A DNA stretch of 5,745 nucleotides from Flavobacteriales bacterium UBA6165 (GTDB lineage Bacteria; Bacteroidota; Bacteroidia; Flavobacteriales_D; Crocinitomicaceae): assembly GCA_002422285.1 (NCBI GenBank), contig DIUF01000039.1, positions 1-5,745 on the forward strand, written 5' to 3'. The notes beneath the pieces are model-generated. The model was not told the origin of the DNA and searched no databases. It worked only from the letters and a program-made list of their open reading frames with translations. The position numbers and the translations under genes were made by a program. Shown in pieces: positions 1-4,918 of this stretch (the first letter of the stretch is position 1; the number at the start of each line of letters is the position of its first letter).

Positions 1-738
1 GAAGAACATCCTGGTGAACCTGAAAAGTTCAAAAAGGAATGGGATACTTTCAATTTGTGGCCTTTGGTAATGAAAAACGACGATGATGTGGTTCGTGCTT
101 ATTCCATGGCGTCTTACCCAGCAGAAGGTCGAAGAATCATGTTGAATGTGCGCATTGCTACGCCACCTTGGGATAGAGCTAGAAATGGTTGGATGAATGT
201 AAACCCTGGCGTGGCATCTTCTTACATTTTTGCTTTGAAGCCAGGTGATAAAGCTATGATTTCAGGTCCTTACGGTGAATTCTTCATTAACGAATCTGAT
301 GCTGAAATGTTATATGTCGGTGGTGGAGCTGGTATGGCGCCAATGCGTTCGCACTTGTATGAATTGTTCAGAACATTGAAAACTGGTCGTAAAGTTACTT
401 ACTGGTATGGTGGTCGTTCGAAGCGTGAATTGTTCTACATTGAACATTTCCGTGCTTTGGAGCGTGACTTCCCGAATTTTAAATTTTACATTGCACTTTC
501 AGAGCCGATGCCTGAAGACAATTGGCAGGTAAAAGCAGATATTGATGCTCCTGGTGATGGTTTTGTCGGATTCATTCACCAAGTTGTGATAGACCAATAT
601 TTGACCAATCACGAGGCTCCAGAAGATATTGAAGTGTATTTCTGTGGTCCTCCAATGATGAACAATGCGGTTACCAAAATGTGTTCAGACTGGGGTGTTC
701 CAGATGAAAACGTGAGATTTGACGACTTTGGTGGATAG
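1..738 (+). CDS. nqrF: Na+-translocating NADH:quinone reductase subunit F, C-terminal part (5'-truncated by window edge)
   Basis: NqrF is the NADH-oxidising entry subunit of the membrane Na+-NQR complex. It passes electrons from NADH through FAD and a 2Fe-2S cluster into the sodium pump, on the cytoplasmic side. The frame is open from base 1 to a TAG at 736-738 and gives 245 residues, about the last 60% of the usual 400-430. The N-terminal membrane helix and ferredoxin-type 2Fe-2S domain must lie upstream of the window. Seen here (partial numbering): the FAD-binding RAYS motif at 32-35, GPYGEFF at 89-95, the nucleotide-binding glycine-rich YVGGGAGMAPMRSH at 105-118, the NADH-site CGPPMM at 215-220, and the typical family ending DDFGG. 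This is the ferredoxin-NADP reductase-like half, complete and unbroken. A terminator follows directly, so nqrF appears to be the last gene of its nqr operon, with no apbE directly behind it. A TTG at 55 could be read as a start but lies inside the conserved domain, so it is not the true start. Confidence 0.96.
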   Translation, partial: EEHPGEPEKFKKEWDTFNLWPLVMKNDDDVVRAYSMASYPAEGRRIMLNVRIATPPWDRARNGWMNVNPGVASSYIFALKPGDKAMISGPYGEFFINESDAEMLYVGGGAGMAPMRSHLYELFRTLKTGRKVTYWYGGRSKRELFYIEHFRALERDFPNFKFYIALSEPMPEDNWQVKADIDAPGDGFVGFIHQVVIDQYLTNHEAPEDIEVYFCGPPMMNNAVTKMCSDWGVPDENVRFDDFGG

Positions 739-764
739 ATCTATTATCAAACTGAATCGTTTTT

Positions 765-808
765 AAACACTAAAAAAGCTTCTCGAAAGGGAGGCTTTTT
801 TAGTGTTT
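765..808 (+). terminator. Rho-independent terminator of the nqr operon
   Basis: The arms 765-784 and 789-808 form a 20-pair stem. The outer 15 pairs are perfect and the inner five include two G-U pairs. The loop is a GAAA tetraloop (785-788) closed by C-G. The T-run (796-801) and the facing A-run (772-777) are part of the stem, the layout of an A-tract/hairpin/T-tract terminator. The G-U pairs become A-C mismatches in the opposite-strand RNA, so the structure fits rightward transcripts best. It starts 26 bases after the nqrF stop. Confidence 0.9.
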
Positions 809-909
809 ATGTCATTAGCCAAACGCCTTTTGCGATAAATGCTTATTAGCGTTTCCGAGAATTTTCGAAGAAAAGGGCTTATGCTATTTATCAGTATGCA
901 TCCATAACC

Positions 910-938
910 TTGTTAACGACTTGTTAAAGATATGCTTG
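910..938 (+). promoter_or_regulatory. Probable Bacteroidota-type promoter of the DUF1573 gene
   Basis: TTG at 910-912, an 18-base spacer, then TATGCTTG at 931-938, one base off the TAnnTTTG -7 consensus. The TTG lies in the first copy of an 11-base near-perfect tandem repeat (909-919 and 920-930, CTTGTTAACGA/CTTGTTAAAGA). Transcription would start around 943-947. That places the upstream ATG at 946 at the very 5' end and supports the ATG at 985 as the real start. Confidence 0.55.
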
Positions 939-984
939 CAGTAAAATGCTGTTCTATTTTTGCTTCGAAATAAAACTAAACCCC

Positions 985-1470
985 ATGACTAAGAACTTTA
1001 TTTTCTCCCTGATTTTTACAGTAGTTGCGACGACAATTGGTTTTGCACAAACTTCTGGACCAGCTATCGAAGTGAACAAAGAAATCCATGATTATGGTAT
1101 GGTTGAATATGCTGGAAACGGTGTTTGCGAATTTGTGGTAACCAATACAGGCACAGAGCCTTTAGTGATTACAGGTGCAAAAGCTTCTTGTGGTTGTACT
1201 GTGCCTAGCTATCCTAAAGAGCCTATAGCTCCGGGAGAATCAGCGGTAATCACAGTAAAATACGATACCAAAAGACCTGGTAGCATCAACAAGAGTATTA
1301 AAATAACTTCAAATGCTGTGAATGCTTCTGAGAAAGTTATTTACATCAAAGGACAAGTGCAACAACAACCAGTTGACCCTAGTCAAACGGGTAGTACAGG
1401 TACGCCCAATAATGGAGGTCAGCCGACTACGCCTTCAGGTGCAGGTGCAGCTTTACCTGGGAGAGGATAA
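985..1470 (+). CDS. Secreted DUF1573 domain protein
   Basis: The protein has 161 residues from the ATG at 985. Residues 1-21 form a signal peptide: MTKN, a hydrophobic stretch, then GFA with likely cleavage before Gln22, so the protein is exported to the periplasm or cell surface. Residues about 27-126 are a DUF1573 domain, an immunoglobulin/ASH-like beta fold common in Bacteroidota. Its hallmarks are EIHDYG (33-38), VTNTG (52-56), the cysteine motif SCGCT (68-72), the PGE turn (83-85) and the ending IYIKGQV (119-125). The last ~36 residues (126-161) are a low-complexity tail rich in Gln, Pro, Thr, Ser and Gly, probably a flexible linker. The family has no established biochemical function, and I infer none. 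An in-frame ATG at 946 would add 13 residues in front of the signal peptide. I rejected it because it falls at the predicted transcript start and would spoil the charged N-region. The gene is monocistronic, with its own promoter and terminator. Confidence 0.9.
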   Translation: MTKNFIFSLIFTVVATTIGFAQTSGPAIEVNKEIHDYGMVEYAGNGVCEFVVTNTGTEPLVITGAKASCGCTVPSYPKEPIAPGESAVITVKYDTKRPGSINKSIKITSNAVNASEKVIYIKGQVQQQPVDPSQTGSTGTPNNGGQPTTPSGAGAALPGRG

Positions 1471-1501
1471 AACAGGCTTACAAAAATATTTTTCGATTAG
1501 T

Positions 1502-1540
1502 AATCACCCTAAAAAAGAATTTTTAGGGTGATTCTTTTTT
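1502..1540 (+). terminator. Rho-independent terminator of the DUF1573 gene
   Basis: The arms 1502-1515 and 1520-1533 form a 14-pair perfect stem (outer part AATCACCC/GGGTGATT) with an AGAA loop at 1516-1519. A run of six T follows at 1535-1540. It begins 31 bases after the DUF1573 stop codon. Confidence 0.93.
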
Positions 1541-1597
1541 ATCCCTTTCGTGTTTTTGAATAGTTTTCCAAGTTCCAAATCTCTCTTTGAGATCATC

Positions 1598-1625
1598 TTT
1601 GAATATTTCCACCGAAGTATTCAAA
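1598..1625 (+). other. Stable 12-pair hairpin of unknown role
   Basis: The arms 1598-1609 and 1614-1625 pair fully (outer TTTGAATA/TATTCAAA, then TTTC with GAAG through one G-U pair) around a CACC loop. The G-U pair exists only in rightward RNA. No T-run follows, so it is not an ordinary terminator. A 5-pair stem (1579-1583 with 1589-1593) lies immediately upstream. I infer a structured RNA element or remnant, with no known family assigned. Confidence 0.5.
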
Positions 1626-1728
1626 TAGCGTCATTTTAACTAAAAACCAGCTAAAATCTGTGCTTATAATTGATTTGGAATATTTGGAATTTAGTTTCTG
1701 ATTTCTATTCGAGACCATAGGATAAAAG

Positions 1729-1760
1729 AAAAAGGATATGACCTCCATCACATCCTTTTT
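1729..1760 (-). terminator. Terminator-like hairpin, better suited to leftward transcription
   Basis: AAAAAGGAT at 1729-1737 pairs with ATCCTTTTT at 1752-1760. On the + strand the next position (1738/1751) is an A-C mismatch before three more pairs. In leftward RNA that position becomes G-U, so the stem is a continuous 13 pairs with a 6-base loop. The leftward tail is also the more T-rich, with a second T-run after the stem. No leftward gene that it would serve is recognisable, so the role is uncertain. Confidence 0.4.
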
Positions 1761-2163
1761 CCAACCTAAACCTAAAACCAAAAATTATGAAAAAACACTT
1801 GAATCAAATTATAAGTTACTTTACAGAACTATAGCTGATTCACAATACAAAGTTACAGCAAGCTTTCTATTGTTTTTATTAAAAGAAGTTAAATGTGTTT
1901 TTCATTTAGTGAATGGTAGGTTTACGGAAGGTAACCCAACAATGTTGAATCAAATTGTTGAAAGTTTAGCTTGTTGTAGCATATAAATTAGTTTGTTCAA
2001 TAAATTATTATTTTTAATCAAAGTTTTATAACTCTGTTTATGACTTCTTTTATTTACTGTGGTGATTGAGAGCATCACTGAAGGTTTGCGTCATGTTTTT
2101 CAGTTGATCAATCTGCTAGATGAATTGATTTTTGTTCGCAAATTAAAAAAATGATTACTTAAG

Positions 2164-2194
2164 TTTGAGATTAAAGGAAAATATACTACTTTTG
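2164..2194 (+). promoter_or_regulatory. Bacteroidota-type promoter of rplU-rpmA
   Basis: TTTG at 2164-2167, a 19-base spacer and a perfect TAnnTTTG box TACTTTTG at 2187-2194, followed by CAGTCC. This is the clearest promoter in the window. The transcript would begin near 2199-2202, leaving a leader of only about 20 bases, too short for the kind of structured autoregulatory leader seen before L21 in some other bacteria. Confidence 0.85.
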
Positions 2195-2219
2195 CAGTCC
2201 AAAATTTAAAAAGAGCTAT

Positions 2220-2582
2220 ATGTACGCAATTGTAGAGATAGCAGGGCAACAATTTAAAGTTACTAAAGACCAGCGTGTAATTGTACACCGTTTGGATGCA
2301 GCAGAAGGCGACAAACTTAAGTTTGACAACGTTCTTTTGATTGACGACAACGGAGCAATCACAGTAGGCGCCCCAGCTATAGACGGAGCTTCAATCGAAG
2401 CGAGTGTTAATCGCCACTTGAAAGGTGATAAAGTGATTGTTTTCAAAAAGAAAAGACGTAAAGGTTACCGCGTAAGAAACGGTCACAGACAGTCTTTCAC
2501 TGAGATTACAATCGGAAAAATCGGAGTTAAGAAAGCTGCTTCTAAAAAAGCTGCTGAAACAACCGAAGAAGAAAACGCATAA
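2220..2582 (+). CDS. rplU: Large-subunit ribosomal protein bL21
   Basis: bL21 binds 23S rRNA in the 50S subunit. The protein has 120 residues. The N-terminus MYAIVEIAGQQFKV is the family hallmark and fixes the start at 2220. The basic segment KKKRRKGYRVRNGHRQ (77-92, ending RQS) is the bL21 signature, followed by ITIGKI (96-101). The core ends near residue 103. The remaining 17 residues are a Lys/Ala then Glu-rich tail (KKAASKKAAETTEEENA), making the protein longer than the 103-residue E. coli form. Such C-terminal extensions are common in Bacteroidota L21, and this one is probably disordered. The sequence before the ATG is A-rich (AAAAAGAG at 2208-2215), with no clear Shine-Dalgarno core. 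rpmA follows after 36 bases without an intervening terminator, the conserved rplU-rpmA order. Confidence 0.97.
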   Translation: MYAIVEIAGQQFKVTKDQRVIVHRLDAAEGDKLKFDNVLLIDDNGAITVGAPAIDGASIEASVNRHLKGDKVIVFKKKRRKGYRVRNGHRQSFTEITIGKIGVKKAASKKAAETTEEENA

Positions 2583-2618
2583 TTTAGAATCTGAGCTTAG
2601 CTCATAATATTAGAAATC

Positions 2619-2888
2619 ATGGCACATAAAAAAGGAGTCGGTAGTTCTAAAAACGGTCGCGAATCAGAAAGTAAACGCTTGGGCGTTAAAATCTTCGGTG
2701 GCCAACCTGCTATTGCTGGTAACATTATTGTTCGTCAGCGTGGTACAACTCATCATGCTGGTGCAAATGTAGGTGTTGGTAAAGACCACACGTTGTTTGC
2801 GTTGAGCGATGGAATGGTAGAATTCCGCAAAAAAGCGAATAATCGTTCATATGTTTCTGTTGTTCCTTTCGAGACAACGGAGGCTTAA
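2619..2888 (+). CDS. rpmA: Large-subunit ribosomal protein bL27
   Basis: bL27 reaches towards the peptidyl-transferase centre of the 50S subunit through its flexible N-terminus. The protein has 89 residues, normal for the family. It begins MAHKKGVGSSKNGR, so it exposes the working N-terminus directly and lacks the cleavable N-terminal extension known from Firmicutes. The family signature runs from GNIIVRQRGT (34-43) through AGANVGVGKDHTLFAL (47-62). The start at 2619 is set by this N-terminus and by the A-rich upstream sequence. It is cotranscribed with rplU and closed by the terminator at 2910-2938. Confidence 0.97.
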   Translation: MAHKKGVGSSKNGRESESKRLGVKIFGGQPAIAGNIIVRQRGTTHHAGANVGVGKDHTLFALSDGMVEFRKKANNRSYVSVVPFETTEA

Positions 2889-2909
2889 TTGAATACGAAT
2901 TAAGATATT

Positions 2910-2938
2910 AAGGCGATTCCATTATGGGGTCGCCTTTT
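2910..2938 (+). terminator. Rho-independent terminator of rplU-rpmA
   Basis: The arms 2910-2920 and 2926-2936 give 11 pairs (AAGGCGA/TCGCCTT perfect, then four more with two G-U pairs) around a five-base loop ATTAT. The T-run is 2935-2938. The stem begins 22 bases after the rpmA stop and the recF promoter region starts at once behind it. Confidence 0.85.
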
Positions 2939-2961
2939 GTCGTTTGTAGAATCATTTACTG

Positions 2962-2969
2962 TACTTTTG
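2962..2969 (+). promoter_or_regulatory. -7 box of the recF promoter, very close to the start codon
   Basis: TACTTTTG at 2962-2969 matches TAnnTTTG exactly. Candidate upstream boxes are TTTG at 2943-2946 (15-base spacer, short) or the TTTTG at 2935-2939 inside the preceding terminator's T-run (22-base spacer). Only four bases separate the box from the recF ATG at 2974. Confidence 0.6.
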
Positions 2970-2973
2970 TATC

Positions 2974-4095
2974 ATGTATTTAAAGCGTCTCAACCTTATT
3001 CAATTTAAAAATTACGGAGAAACCGCCATTGATTTAATTGATGGTGTGAACTGTTTTGTTGGTCACAATGGCGCTGGAAAAACAAATGTCTTGGATGCTG
3101 TATACTATTCTAGTATGTGTCGTTCTTATCTGAATCCTATAGATAGTCAAAACATTGCTTTTGATGAGAGTTTTTTTATTATTCAGGCGCTTTGGACCAA
3201 AGCTGATCGTGAAGATGAAATTTATTGTGGCGTAAAACGTGGACAAAAAAAAGTATTCAAGAAGAACAAGGTTGATTATGAAAAACTCGCCGACCATATT
3301 GGACAATTTCCAACGGTCATGGTTTCGCCTTATGATACCGATTTGATTTCCGAGGGTAGTGAGGTTCGAAGAAAATGGATGGATGGTATTATTAGCCAAT
3401 TTGATCGACCTTATTTAGATGCATTGATGCGTTATAATGCCATTTTGGAACAACGCAATGCGCTGTTGAAAAATGTCGCTAAGACCGGTCTTTTCGATGC
3501 CGAATCTATGGAAGTTTGGGACGAACAATTGGTAGAGCGAGCGAAAATTATTTACAAAAAACGCAAGAACTTCATTGAAAAATTTACGCCGCTTTTGCAG
3601 CGCTATTTTGCTGAAATTGCTCGTAGTGATGAACAAATCGACTTTGTTTACAAATCACAATTGGATGAAGCCAACTTTGATGATTTATTGAAGCAAAATG
3701 GGGATAGAGATAAAATCTTGGGATACACCACAGCAGGTATTCATAAAGATGATTTGGTTTTCCAATTGCATGGGCACCCCATTAAAAAAGTGGGTTCACA
3801 AGGTCAGCAAAAGTCCTTTTTAATTGCCTTAAAATTGGCTCAATTCGATGAGTTGACTTTAGCCCTTGGTGTGAAACCTATTTTACTCCTAGATGATGTG
3901 TTTGATAAATTGGACAACGAGCGAGTAACGCAACTCATGAAATTGGTTTCTGAACATAAATTTGGACAAGTTTTAGTAACCGATACAGATGAAGACCGTG
4001 TTAGGGCAATTTTTGCCAAAATTGATGTGCCTATGCGTTTGTTTCATGTTGAATCTGGAAAATTATTATGTCATGAACAAGAAACGACACACTAA
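2974..4095 (+). CDS. recF: DNA replication and repair protein RecF
   Basis: RecF is an SMC-like ATPase that binds at single-strand/double-strand DNA junctions and, with RecO and RecR, helps load RecA at gaps and stalled forks. The protein has 373 residues, normal length. The start MYLKRLNLIQFKNYG is the family's conserved opening. Walker A is GHNGAGKT at 30-37, the ABC signature is SQGQQK at 275-280, and Walker B is ILLLDD at 303-308 with the DKLD D-loop at 311-314. The lid/arm region (about 100-240) is intact. The gene lies outside a dnaA-dnaN context, as is usual in this phylum. Its last 23 bases overlap the downstream DUF721 gene, so the two are probably translated in a coupled way from one transcript. 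No frameshift or missing motif is seen. Confidence 0.96.
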   Translation: MYLKRLNLIQFKNYGETAIDLIDGVNCFVGHNGAGKTNVLDAVYYSSMCRSYLNPIDSQNIAFDESFFIIQALWTKADREDEIYCGVKRGQKKVFKKNKVDYEKLADHIGQFPTVMVSPYDTDLISEGSEVRRKWMDGIISQFDRPYLDALMRYNAILEQRNALLKNVAKTGLFDAESMEVWDEQLVERAKIIYKKRKNFIEKFTPLLQRYFAEIARSDEQIDFVYKSQLDEANFDDLLKQNGDRDKILGYTTAGIHKDDLVFQLHGHPIKKVGSQGQQKSFLIALKLAQFDELTLALGVKPILLLDDVFDKLDNERVTQLMKLVSEHKFGQVLVTDTDEDRVRAIFAKIDVPMRLFHVESGKLLCHEQETTH

Positions 4096-4372
4096 CGAAT
4101 CAACGCTAGGTGAAGCCATTAACCGACTGCTCAAGGCCTATCGCATTGACGGTAAAATGAAAGAAATGGACATCATCAATGGCTGGGAGGAGATGATGGG
4201 AAAGGCCATCGCGCTTCGTACCACGAATATTTATATCCGTGAGGGTGTTCTTCATTTAAGTATTTCTTCTCCTGTGATGCGCGATGAACTCAAGTTTGGT
4301 AAGCAAGTGATCATTGAGCGTGTGAATCAGGTGGCTGGAGCGGGTTTTATCCGGGATGTTTGGTTTGATTGA
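4073..4372 (+). CDS. DUF721 (DciA-like) protein
   Basis: A short protein of 99 residues from the ATG at 4073, MNKKRHTNESTLGEAINRLL. The fold pattern of DUF721 is visible: an N-terminal helix with LGEAINRLLKAY (12-23), the motif around NGWEEMMGKAIALRTT (36-51), and a beta region HLSISSPVMRDEL (61-73) followed by a C-terminal helix. DUF721 includes DciA, which loads or assists the replicative helicase DnaB in bacteria lacking DnaC/DnaI. That role is plausible here but inferred from the family. The open frame extends back to 3989, but that part lies wholly within recF. The Met at 4073 gives the usual length for Bacteroidota members and starts inside the recF end (23-base overlap, different frame), suggesting translational coupling. 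A recF neighbour of this family is also seen in actinobacteria, which supports a replication/repair link. Confidence 0.88.
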   Translation: MNKKRHTNESTLGEAINRLLKAYRIDGKMKEMDIINGWEEMMGKAIALRTTNIYIREGVLHLSISSPVMRDELKFGKQVIIERVNQVAGAGFIRDVWFD

Positions 4373-4416
4373 TTAACATACTGACAAAATGTCTCTGATA
4401 AAATTCTGGCAACAAG

Positions 4417-4448
4417 TTTGACCAAATCGAACATATCCATTAATTTAG
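4417..4448 (+). promoter_or_regulatory. Probable Bacteroidota-type promoter of the thioredoxin gene
   Basis: TTTG at 4417-4420, a 20-base spacer, then TAATTTAG at 4441-4448, one mismatch from TAnnTTTG. It lies in the 102-base gap between the DUF721 gene and trx. I see no terminator in that gap, so readthrough from recF-DUF721 into trx is also possible. Confidence 0.55.
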
Positions 4449-4474
4449 CACAATTTTAATTTAAACTAGAAATC

Positions 4475-4792
4475 ATGGCAGTTGAAATAACAGACAGCAA
4501 TTTTTCAGAAGTAGTAACAAACTCTGACAAACCAGTAGTAGTTGATTTTTGGGCAGCTTGGTGCGGCCCATGTAGAATGGTTGGTCCATTGATCGAAGAA
4601 ATGCATGGCGAATACGATGGCCGCGCAGTTGTAGGCAAAGTTGACGTTGACCAAAATCCTGGCGTATCTGCTCAGTTTGGTGTACGCTCTATCCCAACAA
4701 TTCTTTTCATCAAAAACGGTGAAGTAGTAGATAAAGTAGTTGGCGCAGTTCCAAAAGCAACACTTACCCAAAAACTTGATGCGATTTTGTAA
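4475..4792 (+). CDS. trxA: Thioredoxin
   Basis: A cytoplasmic thiol-disulfide oxidoreductase that reduces protein disulfides and is itself reduced by thioredoxin reductase. The protein has 105 residues, one classical thioredoxin domain with no signal peptide or extra domains. The active site WCGPC is at residues 29-33, preceded by the buried Asp24 in VVDFWA. DVDQNP at 57-62 and the cis-proline SIPT (Pro74) are in place, and FIKNGEVVDKVVGA near the end is typical. The start MAVEITDSNF at 4475 gives the normal N-terminus. The upstream TAGAAATC is A-rich and identical to that in front of rpmA. A strong terminator follows 22 bases after the stop. Confidence 0.96.
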   Translation: MAVEITDSNFSEVVTNSDKPVVVDFWAAWCGPCRMVGPLIEEMHGEYDGRAVVGKVDVDQNPGVSAQFGVRSIPTILFIKNGEVVDKVVGAVPKATLTQKLDAIL

Positions 4793-4814
4793 TTGCTTAA
4801 AGTCAAAAAAATTG

Positions 4815-4845
4815 AATGCTCGGCTTAAGGTCGGGCATTTTTTTT
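4815..4845 (+). terminator. Rho-independent terminator of trxA
   Basis: AATGCTCGGC at 4815-4824 pairs with GTCGGGCATT at 4830-4839 (10 pairs, two G-U) around a short TTAAG loop. A run of eight T (4838-4845) follows. Confidence 0.92.
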
Positions 4846-4886
4846 GGCTTCTTGTGTTATATAGGAATGCGTTTCCTTTAAAATTG

Positions 4887-4894
4887 TATTTTTG
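4887..4894 (+). promoter_or_regulatory. -7 box of the aldolase promoter
   Basis: TATTTTTG at 4887-4894 is an exact TAnnTTTG match followed by CGCC. No clear TTTG/TTG is found at the expected distance (around 4864-4870), so the -33 element is weak or absent. The predicted leader is about 20 bases. Confidence 0.6.
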
Positions 4895-4918
4895 CGCCTA
4901 ATAAAACGATTGTAAACA

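Larger units (their letters stand above)
1541..2163. other. Gene-poor AT-rich intergenic region
   Basis: No protein family is recognisable on either strand between the DUF1573 terminator and the rplU promoter. The stretch contains a small stem-loop at 1579-1593, a strong hairpin at 1598-1625, an exact two-copy tandem 9-mer (ATTTGGAAT, 1673-1690) and a terminator-like hairpin at 1729-1760. After these comes an A-rich sequence leading to ATG 1787, whose frame ends after 15 codons, and a 12-base direct repeat TTGAATCAAATT at 1799-1810 and 1945-1956. An 82-codon frame runs from ATG 1738 to 1986, but its start lies inside the 1729-1760 hairpin. It has no similarity I recognise and its codons look like unselected AT-rich sequence, so I do not call it a gene. 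The region could be decayed gene sequence, an unannotated structured RNA, or plain spacer. Confidence 0.7.

Noticed and set aside
946..984. Upstream ATG giving a 13-residue longer DUF1573 protein
   Set aside because: It lies at the predicted transcript start and would put extra hydrophobic residues in front of a complete signal peptide.
1322..1531. Forward 69-codon frame over the DUF1573 tail
   Set aside because: It overlaps the real gene out of frame and runs through the terminator.
1593..1781. Leftward 62-codon frame in the gap
   Set aside because: It starts with TTG, covers both hairpins, matches no family I know and has no convincing promoter; it looks like chance.
2058..2135. Alternative hairpins upstream of the rplU promoter (2061-2066/2074-2079 versus 2077-2082/2099-2104), considered as a riboswitch or L21 leader
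   Set aside because: The stems are short and weak, and the clear promoter lies downstream of them, so they are not part of the rplU leader.
3034..3399. Leftward 121-codon frame inside recF
   Set aside because: It is opposite to a well-conserved recF coding region and shows no family features.
4505..4771. Leftward 88-codon frame inside trxA
   Set aside because: It is a shadow of the conserved thioredoxin reading frame.
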